Below are positions 35,740 to 45,237 of a DNA stretch of 64,000 nt, in pieces. The translations under genes and the position numbers were made by a program. Numbering within the stretch: the first letter of the stretch is position 1; each line of letters starts with the position of its first letter. The notes beneath the pieces are model-generated. The model was given only the letters and a program-made list of their open reading frames with translations, was not told where the DNA came from and did not search any database. The stretch comes from Moheibacter lacus (GTDB taxonomy: Bacteria; Bacteroidota; Bacteroidia; Flavobacteriales; Weeksellaceae), in the NCBI RefSeq assembly GCF_014042165.1, contig NZ_JACDZE010000001.1, positions 1,386,595-1,450,594 of the forward strand, given 5' to 3'.

Positions 35740-36243
35740 TTACCAATCCATTGCGATCGCATTAAAAATTTGCGTGGTCAATTGTTCCAAAATACTGTCA
35801 AGTAGTGCTCCTTCCGCTTGTTGCAAAGTCAAATTCGAAGCAAAATCTTCATAAGCAGAAAAAGACCGGTCAAAACTCTTGGTCTCGTCTTGGTTGTTTT
35901 GGTAGCGTACTCTCACGGTCATGGTCAAACGGTTTTGGCCGGCAACTTCGTTGGATTGAATTGCAACAGAACTTTGTTGGTATCCCGTGATTTCACCATC
36001 GATTAACAAGTCTGCCGTTTCATCTGTGGTCAGCGCCAATTTCGTTCGATTATTGAAAATGTCTTGCAGTTGATTAGTGAACTCTTGACTGAGATTGGGG
36101 TTTTGGTATTGCGGCGCATAATTGGGGAAAGTCGAAATATTGATCGTTTGCCATTCCGGTTTGATGGAGGAGCCCGAAAGCGTATAACAACTATTTAAAA
36201 CCAAGATGCCCAAAATGAGAAGCAATATTTTTAAAGTTCGCAT
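35740..36243 (-). CDS. lptE: LptE-like lipoprotein (LPS assembly)
   Basis: A 167-residue lipoprotein: signal MRTLKILLLILGILVLNSC with C19 as lipidation site, then the small alpha/beta domain typical of the LptE family (INISTFPNYA, TLSGSSIKPEW, LTTDETADLLIDGEITGY). LptE plugs the LptD barrel that places lipopolysaccharide in the outer membrane. I chose ATG 36243 because it begins the signal peptide; the frame is open to 36285. Sequence conservation in the family is low, so context matters: it follows the sigma-54-type activator gene by 38 bp. Confidence 0.83.
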   Translation of the reverse strand: MRTLKILLLILGILVLNSCYTLSGSSIKPEWQTINISTFPNYAPQYQNPNLSQEFTNQLQDIFNNRTKLALTTDETADLLIDGEITGYQQSSVAIQSNEVAGQNRLTMTVRVRYQNNQDETKSFDRSFSAYEDFASNLTLQQAEGALLDSILEQLTTQIFNAIAMDW

Positions 36244-36281
36244 TTTAAAGTTTGATTTCAATTCTTTCATTTTTATATAGA

Positions 36282-37532
36282 TCATTCTAAATCAAATTGT
36301 TTGATTTTTCTATAAAGCGTCCGTTCTGAAATGCCCAATTCGTCTGCAGCAGATTTTCTTCTTCCTTTGTATTTTTCCAAAGCTTTTTTGATCATTTCTT
36401 TTTCTTTATCCTGAAGCGAAAGCGGTTCTTCCAAATCGTTCACTTCTTCAAATTCATGATCGTCAAAATCATAATTTTGGACGATGGAACTCGGTTTTTC
36501 CTCTTTTGGGATGATTTTTAAAGGAGAGAAATCATTTTCAGCTTCATCATTGTCCTGAATGACACGTTTTAAAACATCCAGATTTTGAGACGAAATATTT
36601 TCTTTATTATGAATCAAATCCAAAGTCAATGAACGCAAATCATTCAAGTCTTGTTTCATTTCCAATAAGAATTTGAACAAAATTTCACGCTCCAAATGGT
36701 CTGCACTCCCAGTTGATTTTTCTGAATTGACCAATACAGGAACTGAATTTTGATAAGGAAGATAAGCTTGGATTTTTTCCAAAGAAATCAGCCTGTCTTT
36801 TTCCACAACCGAAATTTCTTCAGCTACATTTCGCAATTGGCGTATATTTCCAGGCCATGGGAAATTGACGATGTATTGGGCTGCTTCTGGGCTTAAATCC
36901 AACGGAGGCATACGGTATTTTGCAGCGAAATCAGCCGAGAATTTTCTGAACAAAAGCGGAATGTCTTGTTTGCGGTTGCGTAGGGCCGGCATGTCAATTT
37001 GAACGGTATTCAGCCTATAATACAAATCTTCTCTGAATTTTCCTTTTTCGATGGCCTGCATCATGTTGACATTGGTCGCAGCGACAACCCGGACGTCTGT
37101 TTTTTGGATTTCAGAAGAACCCACTTTCATGAATTCGCCACTTTCCAAAACCCGGAGTAAACGAACCTGGGTAGGTAAAGGCAATTCACCGACTTCGTCT
37201 AGGAAAATCGTTCCTTTATCTGCCACCTCAAAATAACCTTTTCTAGTGGTTGTAGCTCCTGTAAAAGCACCTTTTTCATGCCCAAATAATTCAGAATCAA
37301 TCGTTCCTTCAGGTATGGCTCCACAGTTAACAGCGATGTAATTATTGTGTTTTCGGGCGGATTGCGAATGGATGATTTTTGGGATGAATTCTTTCCCTAC
37401 GCCACTTTCTCCACTCACCAAAACGGAAATGTCAGTCGGCGCAACTTGAATGGCTTTCTCCAAAGCACGATTGAGCCCGGCATCATTACCTATGATTGAA
37501 AATCTTTGTTTTATCGTTTGTAAGTTGTCCAT
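36282..37532 (-). CDS. sigma-54-dependent activator without receiver domain
   Basis: A 416-residue AAA+ transcription activator. Walker A is GESGVGKE at 41-48, the sigma-54 contact loop GAFTGA is at 88-93, and a Fis-type helix-turn-helix ends the protein (RRKSAADELGISERTLYRKI). There is no N-terminal receiver or GAF domain: the AAA+ domain begins almost at residue 10. An acidic insertion (about 300-375) separates it from the HTH. It may be controlled by an unknown partner or be constitutively active. It precedes lptE. Confidence 0.92.
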   Translation of the reverse strand: MDNLQTIKQRFSIIGNDAGLNRALEKAIQVAPTDISVLVSGESGVGKEFIPKIIHSQSARKHNNYIAVNCGAIPEGTIDSELFGHEKGAFTGATTTRKGYFEVADKGTIFLDEVGELPLPTQVRLLRVLESGEFMKVGSSEIQKTDVRVVAATNVNMMQAIEKGKFREDLYYRLNTVQIDMPALRNRKQDIPLLFRKFSADFAAKYRMPPLDLSPEAAQYIVNFPWPGNIRQLRNVAEEISVVEKDRLISLEKIQAYLPYQNSVPVLVNSEKSTGSADHLEREILFKFLLEMKQDLNDLRSLTLDLIHNKENISSQNLDVLKRVIQDNDEAENDFSPLKIIPKEEKPSSIVQNYDFDDHEFEEVNDLEEPLSLQDKEKEMIKKALEKYKGRRKSAADELGISERTLYRKIKQFDLE

Positions 37533-37544
37533 TAATTTGTTTAA

Positions 37545-37600
37545 TGTTTCAGGTTTTAAGTTTCGGATTTCAAGTTTCAGGTTTAAAAATTAAACTTGAA
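37545..37600. repeat. degenerate intergenic repeat upstream of the activator gene
   Basis: The gap holds the complement of the AAACTTGAAACCTGAAA words (TTTCAGGTTTTAAGTTTC, TTTCAAGTTTCAGGTTT), the same family as at 12.03 kb but inverted. No gene is visible in the gap. Confidence 0.6.
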
Positions 37601-37606
37601 GCCAAC

Positions 37607-39049
37607 TTAGTTTATCATCTCTCCCAAAAGGGTTGCCGAAGTACAATCATTTGCTTTGACCATCACAAAATCACCTACTTTGGTTCCTTCTGTTTTTGGG
37701 AAAACCATTACAGCATTTTGTGAAATTCTTCCAAACCAATAGTTCTCATCGCGCTTGCTGTTTCCTTCGATCAAAACTTCATGTACTTTTCCGACATAAG
37801 CTTCCATTCTTTCTTTTCCGTGTTTTTGTTGAAGATTGATGATTTCGGTCAATCTTCTTTTTTTGATTTCTTCCGGAACATCATCTTCCATTTTTTTATG
37901 GGCCGGGGTTCCCGGGCGGTCAGAATACGCAAACATAAATCCGAAATCGTATTTCACATATTCCATCAAAGAAAGCGTGTCTTGGTGTTCTTCTTCTGTT
38001 TCTCCACAGAAACCTGCAATCATATCATGTGAAAGCGCCAAATCCGGAACGATTTCACGGATTTTATCGATTAATTCAATGTATTCTTCTCTGGTATGTT
38101 GACGATTCATTCTTTCTAGGACAGTCGTGCTTCCTGACTGAACCGGAAGGTGGATGTATTTACAGATATTATCGTATTTTGCAATCATCCGTAAAACATT
38201 TTCGTGCATATCTTGAGGGTTGGAAGTAGAGAATCTGATTCTCATTCCGGGTAATGTTTCAGCAACTAAAGAAAGCAATTGAGCAAAATCAACTGCAGTG
38301 GCTTTTTGCATTTCAGAAGCTTTTTTGAAATCTTTTTTCATACCGCCTCCAAACCATAAATAAGAATCTACATTTTGACCCAAAAGCGTGACTTCTTTGT
38401 AACCTTCTTTCCATAGATTTTTACATTCTTCAACGATCGAATAAGGATCTCGGCTTCTTTCACGTCCACGTGTAAATGGTACCACACAGAAAGTACACAT
38501 ATTGTCACAGCCTCTGGTGATCGTCACAAATGCAGTTACGCCATTTCCGCCTAAACGAACCGGATTTAAATCCGCATAAGTTTCATCTTTTGATAGAATG
38601 ACATTGATCGCTTGTCGACCATCATCTACATCTTCTAACAAATTAGGCAAATCCCGATAAGCATCAGGCCCAACTACTAAATCTACGATTTTTTCTTCTT
38701 CGAGAAATTTAGATTTCAAACGTTCTGCCATACAACCGAGAACACCCACTTTCATCGTTGGATTGGTCCTTTTCAACGCATTGAATTCACCCAATCTTTT
38801 ACGTACCGTTTGTTCGGCTTTTTCACGGATGGAACAAGTATTGACCAAAATCAAATCAGCTTCCTCCATCTTATTGGTCGTATTGTATCCGTTTTCAGAT
38901 AAAATAGAAGCCACGATTTCAGAATCAGAAAAATTCATCTGACAACCATAGCTTTCGAGAAAAAGCTTTTTGGAATTGGTTTTATTATCCTGTAACAACA
39001 AAGATTCGCCTTGTCTGCTCTCGTTTATTTCTTTTGTTTCGGTATGCAT
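37607..39049 (-). CDS. miaB: tRNA-2-methylthio-N6-dimethylallyladenosine synthase
   Basis: MiaB is a radical-SAM methylthiotransferase that modifies A37 of tRNAs. The 480 residues show the UPF0004 domain with its cluster cysteines ([33 protein letters not shown]), the radical-SAM motif [12 protein letters not shown], and a C-terminal TRAM domain. Complete. A -7 promoter element lies 22 bp upstream. Confidence 0.97.
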   Translation of the reverse strand: MHTETKEINESRQGESLLLQDNKTNSKKLFLESYGCQMNFSDSEIVASILSENGYNTTNKMEEADLILVNTCSIREKAEQTVRKRLGEFNALKRTNPTMKVGVLGCMAERLKSKFLEEEKIVDLVVGPDAYRDLPNLLEDVDDGRQAINVILSKDETYADLNPVRLGGNGVTAFVTITRGCDNMCTFCVVPFTRGRERSRDPYSIVEECKNLWKEGYKEVTLLGQNVDSYLWFGGGMKKDFKKASEMQKATAVDFAQLLSLVAETLPGMRIRFSTSNPQDMHENVLRMIAKYDNICKYIHLPVQSGSTTVLERMNRQHTREEYIELIDKIREIVPDLALSHDMIAGFCGETEEEHQDTLSLMEYVKYDFGFMFAYSDRPGTPAHKKMEDDVPEEIKKRRLTEIINLQQKHGKERMEAYVGKVHEVLIEGNSKRDENYWFGRISQNAVMVFPKTEGTKVGDFVMVKANDCTSATLLGEMIN

Positions 39050-39070
39050 TTTTTGAAATCAAATAGTTTG

Positions 39071-39078
39071 CAAAGGTA
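39071..39078 (-). promoter_or_regulatory. promoter -7 element for miaB
   Basis: TACCTTTG on the minus strand, a full match to TAnnTTTG, lies 21 bp upstream of the miaB ATG. Confidence 0.55.
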
Positions 39079-39113
39079 CAAATTTCACTGACAATATGGC
39101 AGTTTTTTTGATC

Positions 39114-39144
39114 TTTGCATATTTTTAACTTTTCCCTATTTTTG
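39114..39144 (+). promoter_or_regulatory. promoter of the 260-residue membrane protein gene
   Basis: TTTG (39114-39117), 19 bp, then TATTTTTG (39137-39144) gives both promoter elements with the expected spacing, ending 18 bp before the ATG. Confidence 0.7.
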
Positions 39145-39162
39145 AGGCAGAAACAAATTGAC

Positions 39163-39945
39163 ATGAATTCAGAAATAGAAAAAATTCAGAATAAAGAATA
39201 TTCGATTAAATATGGAGTCGTATTTAACGAGTCTTGGAATCTTTTTACAAAATTAATTGGTGTAGGAGCTTTGGCGGTAATATTATATAGTTTTGCTTCT
39301 TTTTTGGTCAATTTTTTATTGGAAAGCCTCACGGGTTTTCGAAATGTCACCAACGAATTCATGATGGACATACAAGGCATCCAAGATCCAAATGTTCTTT
39401 TGTATGAAGTCCAGGATTTTTACATGGAACATATGAATACCTTATTAATTACCCGATTGGGAACGGAATTCGTCATGTTACTTGCTTTTCCATTAGCCGG
39501 CGGATTTATGATGGTTTGTCGAGAATTGGATAAAAATGGTGCTTTCAATATAGGGACGTTATTTGAAGGATTTAAGCCGCAATATTGGAGCCGATTGATG
39601 GTTCTGGCCGTGATTTATTTCTTTATTTCCAAAATTGCAACAGTTTTTTTCGTGCTTCCTGGAATTTATATTTGGGTAGCAGCTGTGATTGCTTGTCCGA
39701 TCGTGATGTTCACTAACGCAAGTGGTGTTCAGGCTTTTACAACCAGTATCAAATTGGTCAATAAAAATTGGTTCACTGTATTTCAAATTCTTTTTGTGGC
39801 TTCACTCATAGGAATAGCCGGATATTTATTGTGTTTGGTAGGGAGAATCGTAACCTATCCATTGGTTCTGGTAACGGTTTATATGTTGTACAAACACATC
39901 GTAGGATTTCAAGAAAACGAAATCGAAGAAATAGGGCATTCTTAG
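39163..39945 (+). CDS. multi-pass membrane protein of unknown function
   Basis: A 260-residue protein with about five hydrophobic segments; no catalytic motif is seen. ATG 39163 is chosen because it follows a good promoter; a frame from 39115 starts inside that promoter. Proteins of this look (GLYIWVAAVIACPIVM-like helices, a C-terminal charged tail) are common in Bacteroidota and unassigned. It lies 53 bp upstream of topA with a separate promoter for topA. Confidence 0.8.
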   Translation: MNSEIEKIQNKEYSIKYGVVFNESWNLFTKLIGVGALAVILYSFASFLVNFLLESLTGFRNVTNEFMMDIQGIQDPNVLLYEVQDFYMEHMNTLLITRLGTEFVMLLAFPLAGGFMMVCRELDKNGAFNIGTLFEGFKPQYWSRLMVLAVIYFFISKIATVFFVLPGIYIWVAAVIACPIVMFTNASGVQAFTTSIKLVNKNWFTVFQILFVASLIGIAGYLLCLVGRIVTYPLVLVTVYMLYKHIVGFQENEIEEIGHS

Positions 39946-39950
39946 TAGTT

Positions 39951-39983
39951 TTTGGTTGCTTCAAAAATTTGTTTCTATTTTTG
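39951..39983 (+). promoter_or_regulatory. promoter of topA
   Basis: TTTG (39951-39954), 21 bp, then TATTTTTG (39976-39983), ending 15 bp before the topA ATG. A second TTG at 39956-39958 is also within the accepted spacing. Confidence 0.7.
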
Positions 39984-39998
39984 CGGAAAAATTAACAA

Positions 39999-42491
39999 AT
40001 GCCCAAGAACCTCGTCATAGTCGAATCACCTGCAAAAGCCAAAACCATTCAAAACTACTTGGGGAGCGATTTTACAGTCGAATCCAGTTATGGTCATATC
40101 GTCGATTTACCGAAAAAAGGAATGGGAATCGAAATCGAAAATAATTTCAAACCGATTTATGAAGTTTCAGCCGAAAAGAAAGAAGTTGTCAAAAAACTCA
40201 AAGACTTAACAAAAAAAGCAGAAATCATTTGGTTGGCATCCGATGAAGACCGTGAGGGAGAAGCAATTGCTTGGCATTTGTACAATGTTTTAGGTTTAGA
40301 AAAAAAGGATACACATCGAATTGTTTTCAATGAAATTACAAAAAAAGCAATTCAAAAAGCGGTTGATAATCCAAGAAAGATTGATGAAAATTTAGTCGAT
40401 GCGCAACAAGCAAGACGCGTTTTAGACCGATTGGTTGGATTTGAAGTTTCACCTATTTTGTGGAAAAAAATCAAACCGGGACTTTCAGCCGGACGTGTTC
40501 AGTCTGTGGCTGTTCGGTTGATCGTAGAAAGAGAAAAGGAAATTCAGAATTTCAAACCGGTATCGAGTTTTAAGTTTACGGCGCAATTTCTGACCAAAGA
40601 AAAAAAATCTTTGAAAGCCGTTTTGACCAAAGAATTCAAATCACTAGAAGAAGCGCAGTCTTTTATCAATTCTTGTGTAGATGCTGATTTTAAAGTCAAA
40701 GAATTGCAGAAAAAACCTGCAAAACGTTCTTCTTCCGCACCATTCACTACTTCCACTTTGCAACAAGAAGCATCGTTGAAATTAGGTTTTCCGGTTTCCA
40801 GAACCATGCGCGTTGCGCAACAATTATACGAATCGGGTTTGATCACTTATATGCGAACTGATAGTGTGAATTTGTCACAAGATGCGATTGCAGCAGCTGA
40901 AAATGCGATTACCAAGGAATTTGGTTCGAAATACAGTTCCCCAAAAAATTATACCAACAAAAATAAATCGGCACAAGAAGCGCACGAAGCCATCCGTCCG
41001 ACCAATTTCGAAGTGAAATCGGCGGGTGGAGATGACGCTCAAAGACGTTTGTATGATTTGATTTGGAAAAGAGCCATTGCAAGTCAGATGACCGATGCGG
41101 AATTGGAACGAACGATTATCGACATCGACAATACAAAAAACAAAGAAATCTTTCAAGCAAAAGGCGAAATCATCGTATTTGACGGGTTTTTAAAAGTTTA
41201 CCAAGATACAATTGCTGACGATGAAGATGCGGAAAATGATACTTCGACAAGCTCAGCGCCTATTTTACCTGATGTTAAAAAAGGAGAGGATTTGAACGCA
41301 GAAGAAATATTTGGAACCCAAAAATTCACCAAATCACCACCGAGATATACAGAAGCTTCGTTGGTAAAGAAATTAGAAGAATTGAACATCGGTCGTCCTT
41401 CCACTTATGCACCTACGATTTCGACGATTCAAAACCGAGATTATGTAATCGTAGGGAATTTGGATGGTGAACAAAGAAAACTACAAACCTTGTCTTTGAA
41501 AAAAGGAAAAATTTCTGAGAAATTGGAAACCGAAACTTATGGTGCAGACAGAAGGAAGTTGATGCCAACGGATATAGGAATTGTGGTAAATGACTTTTTG
41601 GTGGATTATTTCCAAACCATTTTGGATTATGATTTCACGGCAAAAGTGGAAGAAAGTTTTGATGATATCGCGGAAGGAAAAGAGAAATGGACTTCGATGA
41701 TTGATGGATTTTATAGCAAGTTCCATTCCAATGTTGAAAAGGTCGAAGAAACGGCAGAACGTGCTACGGGAGAGCGAGAGTTGGGAAAAGATCCGAAGTC
41801 AGGGAAACCGGTTTTTGCGCGCATCGGTCGATTTGGGCCGATGATCCAAATTGGTGAAGCAGAAGACGAAGAGAAACCGAGATTTGCGAGTTTGTTGAAA
41901 ACGCAATCCATTCATAATATTACGCTTGAAGAGGCTTTGAAACTTTTTGAATTGCCAAGGAATTTAGGTGAATTTAAAGGTGAAACGCTAGAAGCCAATG
42001 TGGGAAGATTTGGTCCTTATATCAAATTTAAAGATACATTTGTTTCCATTCCAAAGGGAGAAGATTTGATGGAGATTACACTGGAAAGAGCCGTTGAATT
42101 GGTAGAAGAAAAATTAAAAGCCGATGCGCCGATTGCGACTTATGATGGCCTAGATGTGACGAAAGGAAAAGGGAGGTTTGGGCCATTTATCAAATGGAAT
42201 GATTTGTATATCAATGTCAATAAGAAATATGATTTTGACCATCTTTCTCAATCAGATATCAACGAATTGATCGAAGCGAAACTGAAAAAAGAAGCGGAAA
42301 AAGTTGTACAGAATTGGGAAGCGGAAGGAATCCGAATCGAGAAAGCAAGATGGGGAAGGCATAATTTGATCAAAGGAAAAATGAAGATCGAATTGACAAA
42401 AGAAGTAGATGTGACCAAAATGACATTGGCGGAAGCCCAAAAATTATTGGATGCTAAAAAACCTGCTAAAAAATCTACTAAGAAAAAATAA
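39999..42491 (+). CDS. topA: DNA topoisomerase I
   Basis: TopA relaxes negative supercoils. The 830 residues start with the TOPRIM domain (VIVESPAKAKTIQNYLG; ASDEDREGEAIAWHL), the active-site nucleophile is Y284 in GLITYMRTDS, and the C-terminal third has repeated GRFGP modules (ARIGRFGPMIQ, NVGRFGPYIK, GKGRFGPFIK) in place of zinc fingers. An acidic linker near residues 405-425 contains TSTSSAP, encoded by a copy of a dispersed palindromic repeat. Its stop shares one base with the next start codon. Confidence 0.97.
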   Translation: MPKNLVIVESPAKAKTIQNYLGSDFTVESSYGHIVDLPKKGMGIEIENNFKPIYEVSAEKKEVVKKLKDLTKKAEIIWLASDEDREGEAIAWHLYNVLGLEKKDTHRIVFNEITKKAIQKAVDNPRKIDENLVDAQQARRVLDRLVGFEVSPILWKKIKPGLSAGRVQSVAVRLIVEREKEIQNFKPVSSFKFTAQFLTKEKKSLKAVLTKEFKSLEEAQSFINSCVDADFKVKELQKKPAKRSSSAPFTTSTLQQEASLKLGFPVSRTMRVAQQLYESGLITYMRTDSVNLSQDAIAAAENAITKEFGSKYSSPKNYTNKNKSAQEAHEAIRPTNFEVKSAGGDDAQRRLYDLIWKRAIASQMTDAELERTIIDIDNTKNKEIFQAKGEIIVFDGFLKVYQDTIADDEDAENDTSTSSAPILPDVKKGEDLNAEEIFGTQKFTKSPPRYTEASLVKKLEELNIGRPSTYAPTISTIQNRDYVIVGNLDGEQRKLQTLSLKKGKISEKLETETYGADRRKLMPTDIGIVVNDFLVDYFQTILDYDFTAKVEESFDDIAEGKEKWTSMIDGFYSKFHSNVEKVEETAERATGERELGKDPKSGKPVFARIGRFGPMIQIGEAEDEEKPRFASLLKTQSIHNITLEEALKLFELPRNLGEFKGETLEANVGRFGPYIKFKDTFVSIPKGEDLMEITLERAVELVEEKLKADAPIATYDGLDVTKGKGRFGPFIKWNDLYINVNKKYDFDHLSQSDINELIEAKLKKEAEKVVQNWEAEGIRIEKARWGRHNLIKGKMKIELTKEVDVTKMTLAEAQKLLDAKKPAKKSTKKK
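41241..41256. repeat. copy of a dispersed repeat inside topA
   Basis: ACTTCGACAAGCTCAG fits the core TCGA(G/C)A(A/G)(C/G)CTC shared with the intergenic palindromes at 48483-48507 and 48868-48888. Here it is in frame within a non-conserved acidic linker of topoisomerase I. Confidence 0.5.
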
Positions 42492-43627
42492 TGGTAAACG
42501 AATTTTTAACGCCGGTTTCAGATGAATTAAGAGGCTTGGCTGCTGAATTGGATCAATTTTCAATCGGAAGTTCATTGAGGTTTGATACAGAGATTGCTGA
42601 GAATGCTTTGGTGATTTTGGGTGTAAGAGATACCCGAGGTGGGAAGGAGAGTTTTAATGATGAATTGGAATTTGATTCGATCCGAAAAGCTTTTTATCAA
42701 TTAAAAAAAGGAGGCTGGAATCTAGAGATGTATGATCTGGGTGATTTACACGCAGGCGCAACTAGGGAAGATACCCATTTTGCATTTTTAAAGATTCAAG
42801 AAGAATTGTTAAAGAAAAGATCTATTCTAATCATTTTAGGAGGTGCTCCTGAATTGGTTTATACACAGTTTAGGGCTTTTGATGTGATTCAACATACGGT
42901 GAATTTAAGTTGTGTGGACAATCGGTTTCGGTTGGGAAATGATGGTCAGGAATTGCATTCCCAAAATTATTTCAGCAAAATCATCACAAATGAGCCGCAT
43001 ACGCTTTTTGAATACCATCATTTGGGATACCAGACTTATTTTGTAGCCCAAGAAGAATTGGATTTGATGGAGCATTTGAATTTTGATGTGAAGCGGTTAG
43101 GGAAATTGACCGATAACGTCAAGGAAGCAGAGCCTGAATTGCGAAATTCGGATGTGGTGGTTTTGAATTTGGAGGCCATTCAATCCTCTGATTTTCGTTC
43201 TACAGTTGAATTGTCGCCCAATGGATTTAACTCCAGAGAGATTTGTTCTATCGCAAGATATGCAGGGATAAACAATAAAGTGCGGTCTTTTGGCGTTTAT
43301 AATTTCAAAGCGAAAAACATTCCGTCAGATGAATTATTGGTGGCGGAGATTCTTTGGTATTTTATAGAAGGGAAAAACCACGTGCCAGAGCAAATAAATT
43401 TTGAAAAAGGGGAATCACTGGAAACATTTTTTGTGCAGATTCCGGAGCAGGATTTGGTTTTTTACAGAGATACAAAAGCAGATCAATGGTGGATGGAATT
43501 AGGAGAGATGAATGATGCGGAGCCGTTAGGGAAGCAAGTAATTCCTTGTTCATTAAAAGATTATGAAGATTCGCTGAAAGGAAAGGTTCCGGATAGATGG
43601 TGGAAATCTTTCAAAAAATTGTATTAA
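42491..43627 (+). CDS. ureohydrolase-fold protein lacking the metal site
   Basis: A 378-residue protein of the arginase/formimidoylglutamase superfamily by overall pattern. All three metal motifs are altered: the GGDHS position reads GGAPE (117-121), the DAHxD position reads VDNRF (142-146), and SxDxDxxDP reads LNLEAIQ (225-231). It is therefore unlikely to be an active Mn2+ hydrolase. It lies between topA (1-bp overlap) and gldK (98-bp gap), a neighbourhood repeatedly seen in flavobacteria, which hints at a role near gliding/secretion genes. That role is inference. Confidence 0.8.
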   Translation: MVNEFLTPVSDELRGLAAELDQFSIGSSLRFDTEIAENALVILGVRDTRGGKESFNDELEFDSIRKAFYQLKKGGWNLEMYDLGDLHAGATREDTHFAFLKIQEELLKKRSILIILGGAPELVYTQFRAFDVIQHTVNLSCVDNRFRLGNDGQELHSQNYFSKIITNEPHTLFEYHHLGYQTYFVAQEELDLMEHLNFDVKRLGKLTDNVKEAEPELRNSDVVVLNLEAIQSSDFRSTVELSPNGFNSREICSIARYAGINNKVRSFGVYNFKAKNIPSDELLVAEILWYFIEGKNHVPEQINFEKGESLETFFVQIPEQDLVFYRDTKADQWWMELGEMNDAEPLGKQVIPCSLKDYEDSLKGKVPDRWWKSFKKLY

Positions 43628-43679
43628 TAACAATAAAATATAGAATTATTCGTTTAGCTAAATGCCAACGAAATAATAT

Positions 43680-43710
43680 TTTGGAGAATCGTAAAATTAT
43701 AATAGATTTA
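43680..43710 (+). promoter_or_regulatory. probable promoter of gldKLMN
   Basis: TTTG (43680-43683), 19 bp, then TAGATTTA (43703-43710), seven of eight bases of the -7 consensus, ending 15 bp before the gldK ATG. The remaining 50 bp of the gap show nothing further. Confidence 0.45.
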
Positions 43711-43725
43711 CACGCTTAAAAAAAA

Positions 43726-45180
43726 ATGAGGATGAATAAAGCATTGGTAGCAGTTATCATTTTATCCTTTTCACTTTCTTCTTGTAACATGTTAAAAAAG
43801 GGAAGAAATGGAGGGAAAGACGATGGTCAGATTGTAGGATCTAAATCGTCATCTTGGACGCCACAACGCCCAAAGGGGATGGTGCCGGTTCCAAGTGGTT
43901 CGTTTGTATTGGGACAGACCGACTACGACTTTACGTTTGACAATTATGCCCCGGTTCGTACGGTGTCGGTATCCGGTTTTTACATGGATGATACCGAAAC
44001 TACGAACTCCGAATACCGCGTGTTTGTCGATTATGTAAAAGATTCTATCGCTCGAACCATGTTAGCTGAAAAGGCTGCTGAATTAGGATTTGATCCTACA
44101 AACGGCGGTTCTGGCGATGCAACTGGGATTGCAGCATTTCGATATGTTTCAGGAGGTGAGGACGGAGAGTCTACACCATGGGATGAATATGTAGCTTCAA
44201 AGGCTACAGGTCGAGAAGGTGATTTGCCAGTAGATCAAAGAAAATTAAATTGGAACCAAGAATTGTTTTGGGACAAATACGAATATCCGGACATCGATTA
44301 TGCAGAAGCAATTGATGCACTTTATTATCCGCCGGAAGAGCGATTCAACAACGAACGATTGGTTGATGTACGAAAATTGAAATTCAAATATGTTTGGGTT
44401 GACCAAGAAGGAGCAGCAAGAGAAGGAAAAGATGGAGAGTCATTCCGCATCGATTTCCGTCATGAAGAAGAGGTGAACGTTTATCCAGATACGACAGTTT
44501 GGGTAAGAGATTTCAACTATTCACATAACGACCCGATGCATGAAAATTATTTCTGGCATGAAGCTTATTCGGACTATCCGGTAGTAGGTGTTTCATGGGA
44601 TCAAGCGATGGCTTTCTGTGCTTATAAATCAAAGAAACACAATGATTTCCTTTCTACAAAAAAGAAAAAGAGAGGAGCGTCCAATAAAGTAATCGACTAT
44701 CGATTGCCTACTGAAATCGAATGGGAATATGCTGCAAGAGGTGGTCTACAAGATGCGCCGTATCCATGGGGAGGTCCTTATTTGACAGATGACAGAGGAT
44801 GTTATTTGGCGAACTTCAAACCAAAAAGAGGAGATTATGTTGAGGAACAAGGAAAAGGATATATGTACACAGGTCCGGTAAAAACTTTCCATGCAAACGG
44901 ATATGGACTATATGATATGGCCGGAAACGTTGCGGAATGGACAAGTTCGGCTTATGACAAATCTTTTTACCAAATGACTTCTACATTAAATCCAACCATG
45001 TCACGTGATCATAGTGAGAACAAAACAATTAGAGGTGGTTCATGGAAAGACATCGGATATCTATTGATGGTAAGTGCAAGGGATTGGGAACATTCTGACT
45101 CTGCAAGAAGTTACATCGGATTCCGTACCGTTCAATCTTTCCCTGAAGGGTCAAAAATTAAATTTAGAAAGAAAAGATAA
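43726..45180 (+). CDS. gldK: gliding motility/T9SS lipoprotein GldK
   Basis: GldK (PorK in Porphyromonas) forms, with GldN, the periplasmic ring under the outer membrane of the type IX secretion system. The 484 residues begin with a lipoprotein signal ending LSSC (C20). The rest is a formylglycine-generating-enzyme-like (FGE/sulfatase-modifying) fold: GMVPVPSGSFVLGQ, MDDTETTNSEYRVF, RLPTEIEWEYAARGG, GLYDMAGNVAEWT, RGGSWKD. Such domains in GldK are structural. First gene of gldK-L-M-N. Confidence 0.96.
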   Translation: MRMNKALVAVIILSFSLSSCNMLKKGRNGGKDDGQIVGSKSSSWTPQRPKGMVPVPSGSFVLGQTDYDFTFDNYAPVRTVSVSGFYMDDTETTNSEYRVFVDYVKDSIARTMLAEKAAELGFDPTNGGSGDATGIAAFRYVSGGEDGESTPWDEYVASKATGREGDLPVDQRKLNWNQELFWDKYEYPDIDYAEAIDALYYPPEERFNNERLVDVRKLKFKYVWVDQEGAAREGKDGESFRIDFRHEEEVNVYPDTTVWVRDFNYSHNDPMHENYFWHEAYSDYPVVGVSWDQAMAFCAYKSKKHNDFLSTKKKKRGASNKVIDYRLPTEIEWEYAARGGLQDAPYPWGGPYLTDDRGCYLANFKPKRGDYVEEQGKGYMYTGPVKTFHANGYGLYDMAGNVAEWTSSAYDKSFYQMTSTLNPTMSRDHSENKTIRGGSWKDIGYLLMVSARDWEHSDSARSYIGFRTVQSFPEGSKIKFRKKR

Positions 45181-45237
45181 AAACTTAGAATTAAAACAAT
45201 TATTCACTAATTAATTAACACAAATTCAAATTAAATT

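Noticed and set aside
14378-42491. Duplicate topoisomerase genes
   Set aside because: topB and topA are different type IA enzymes with different C-termini; both are normal in this class.
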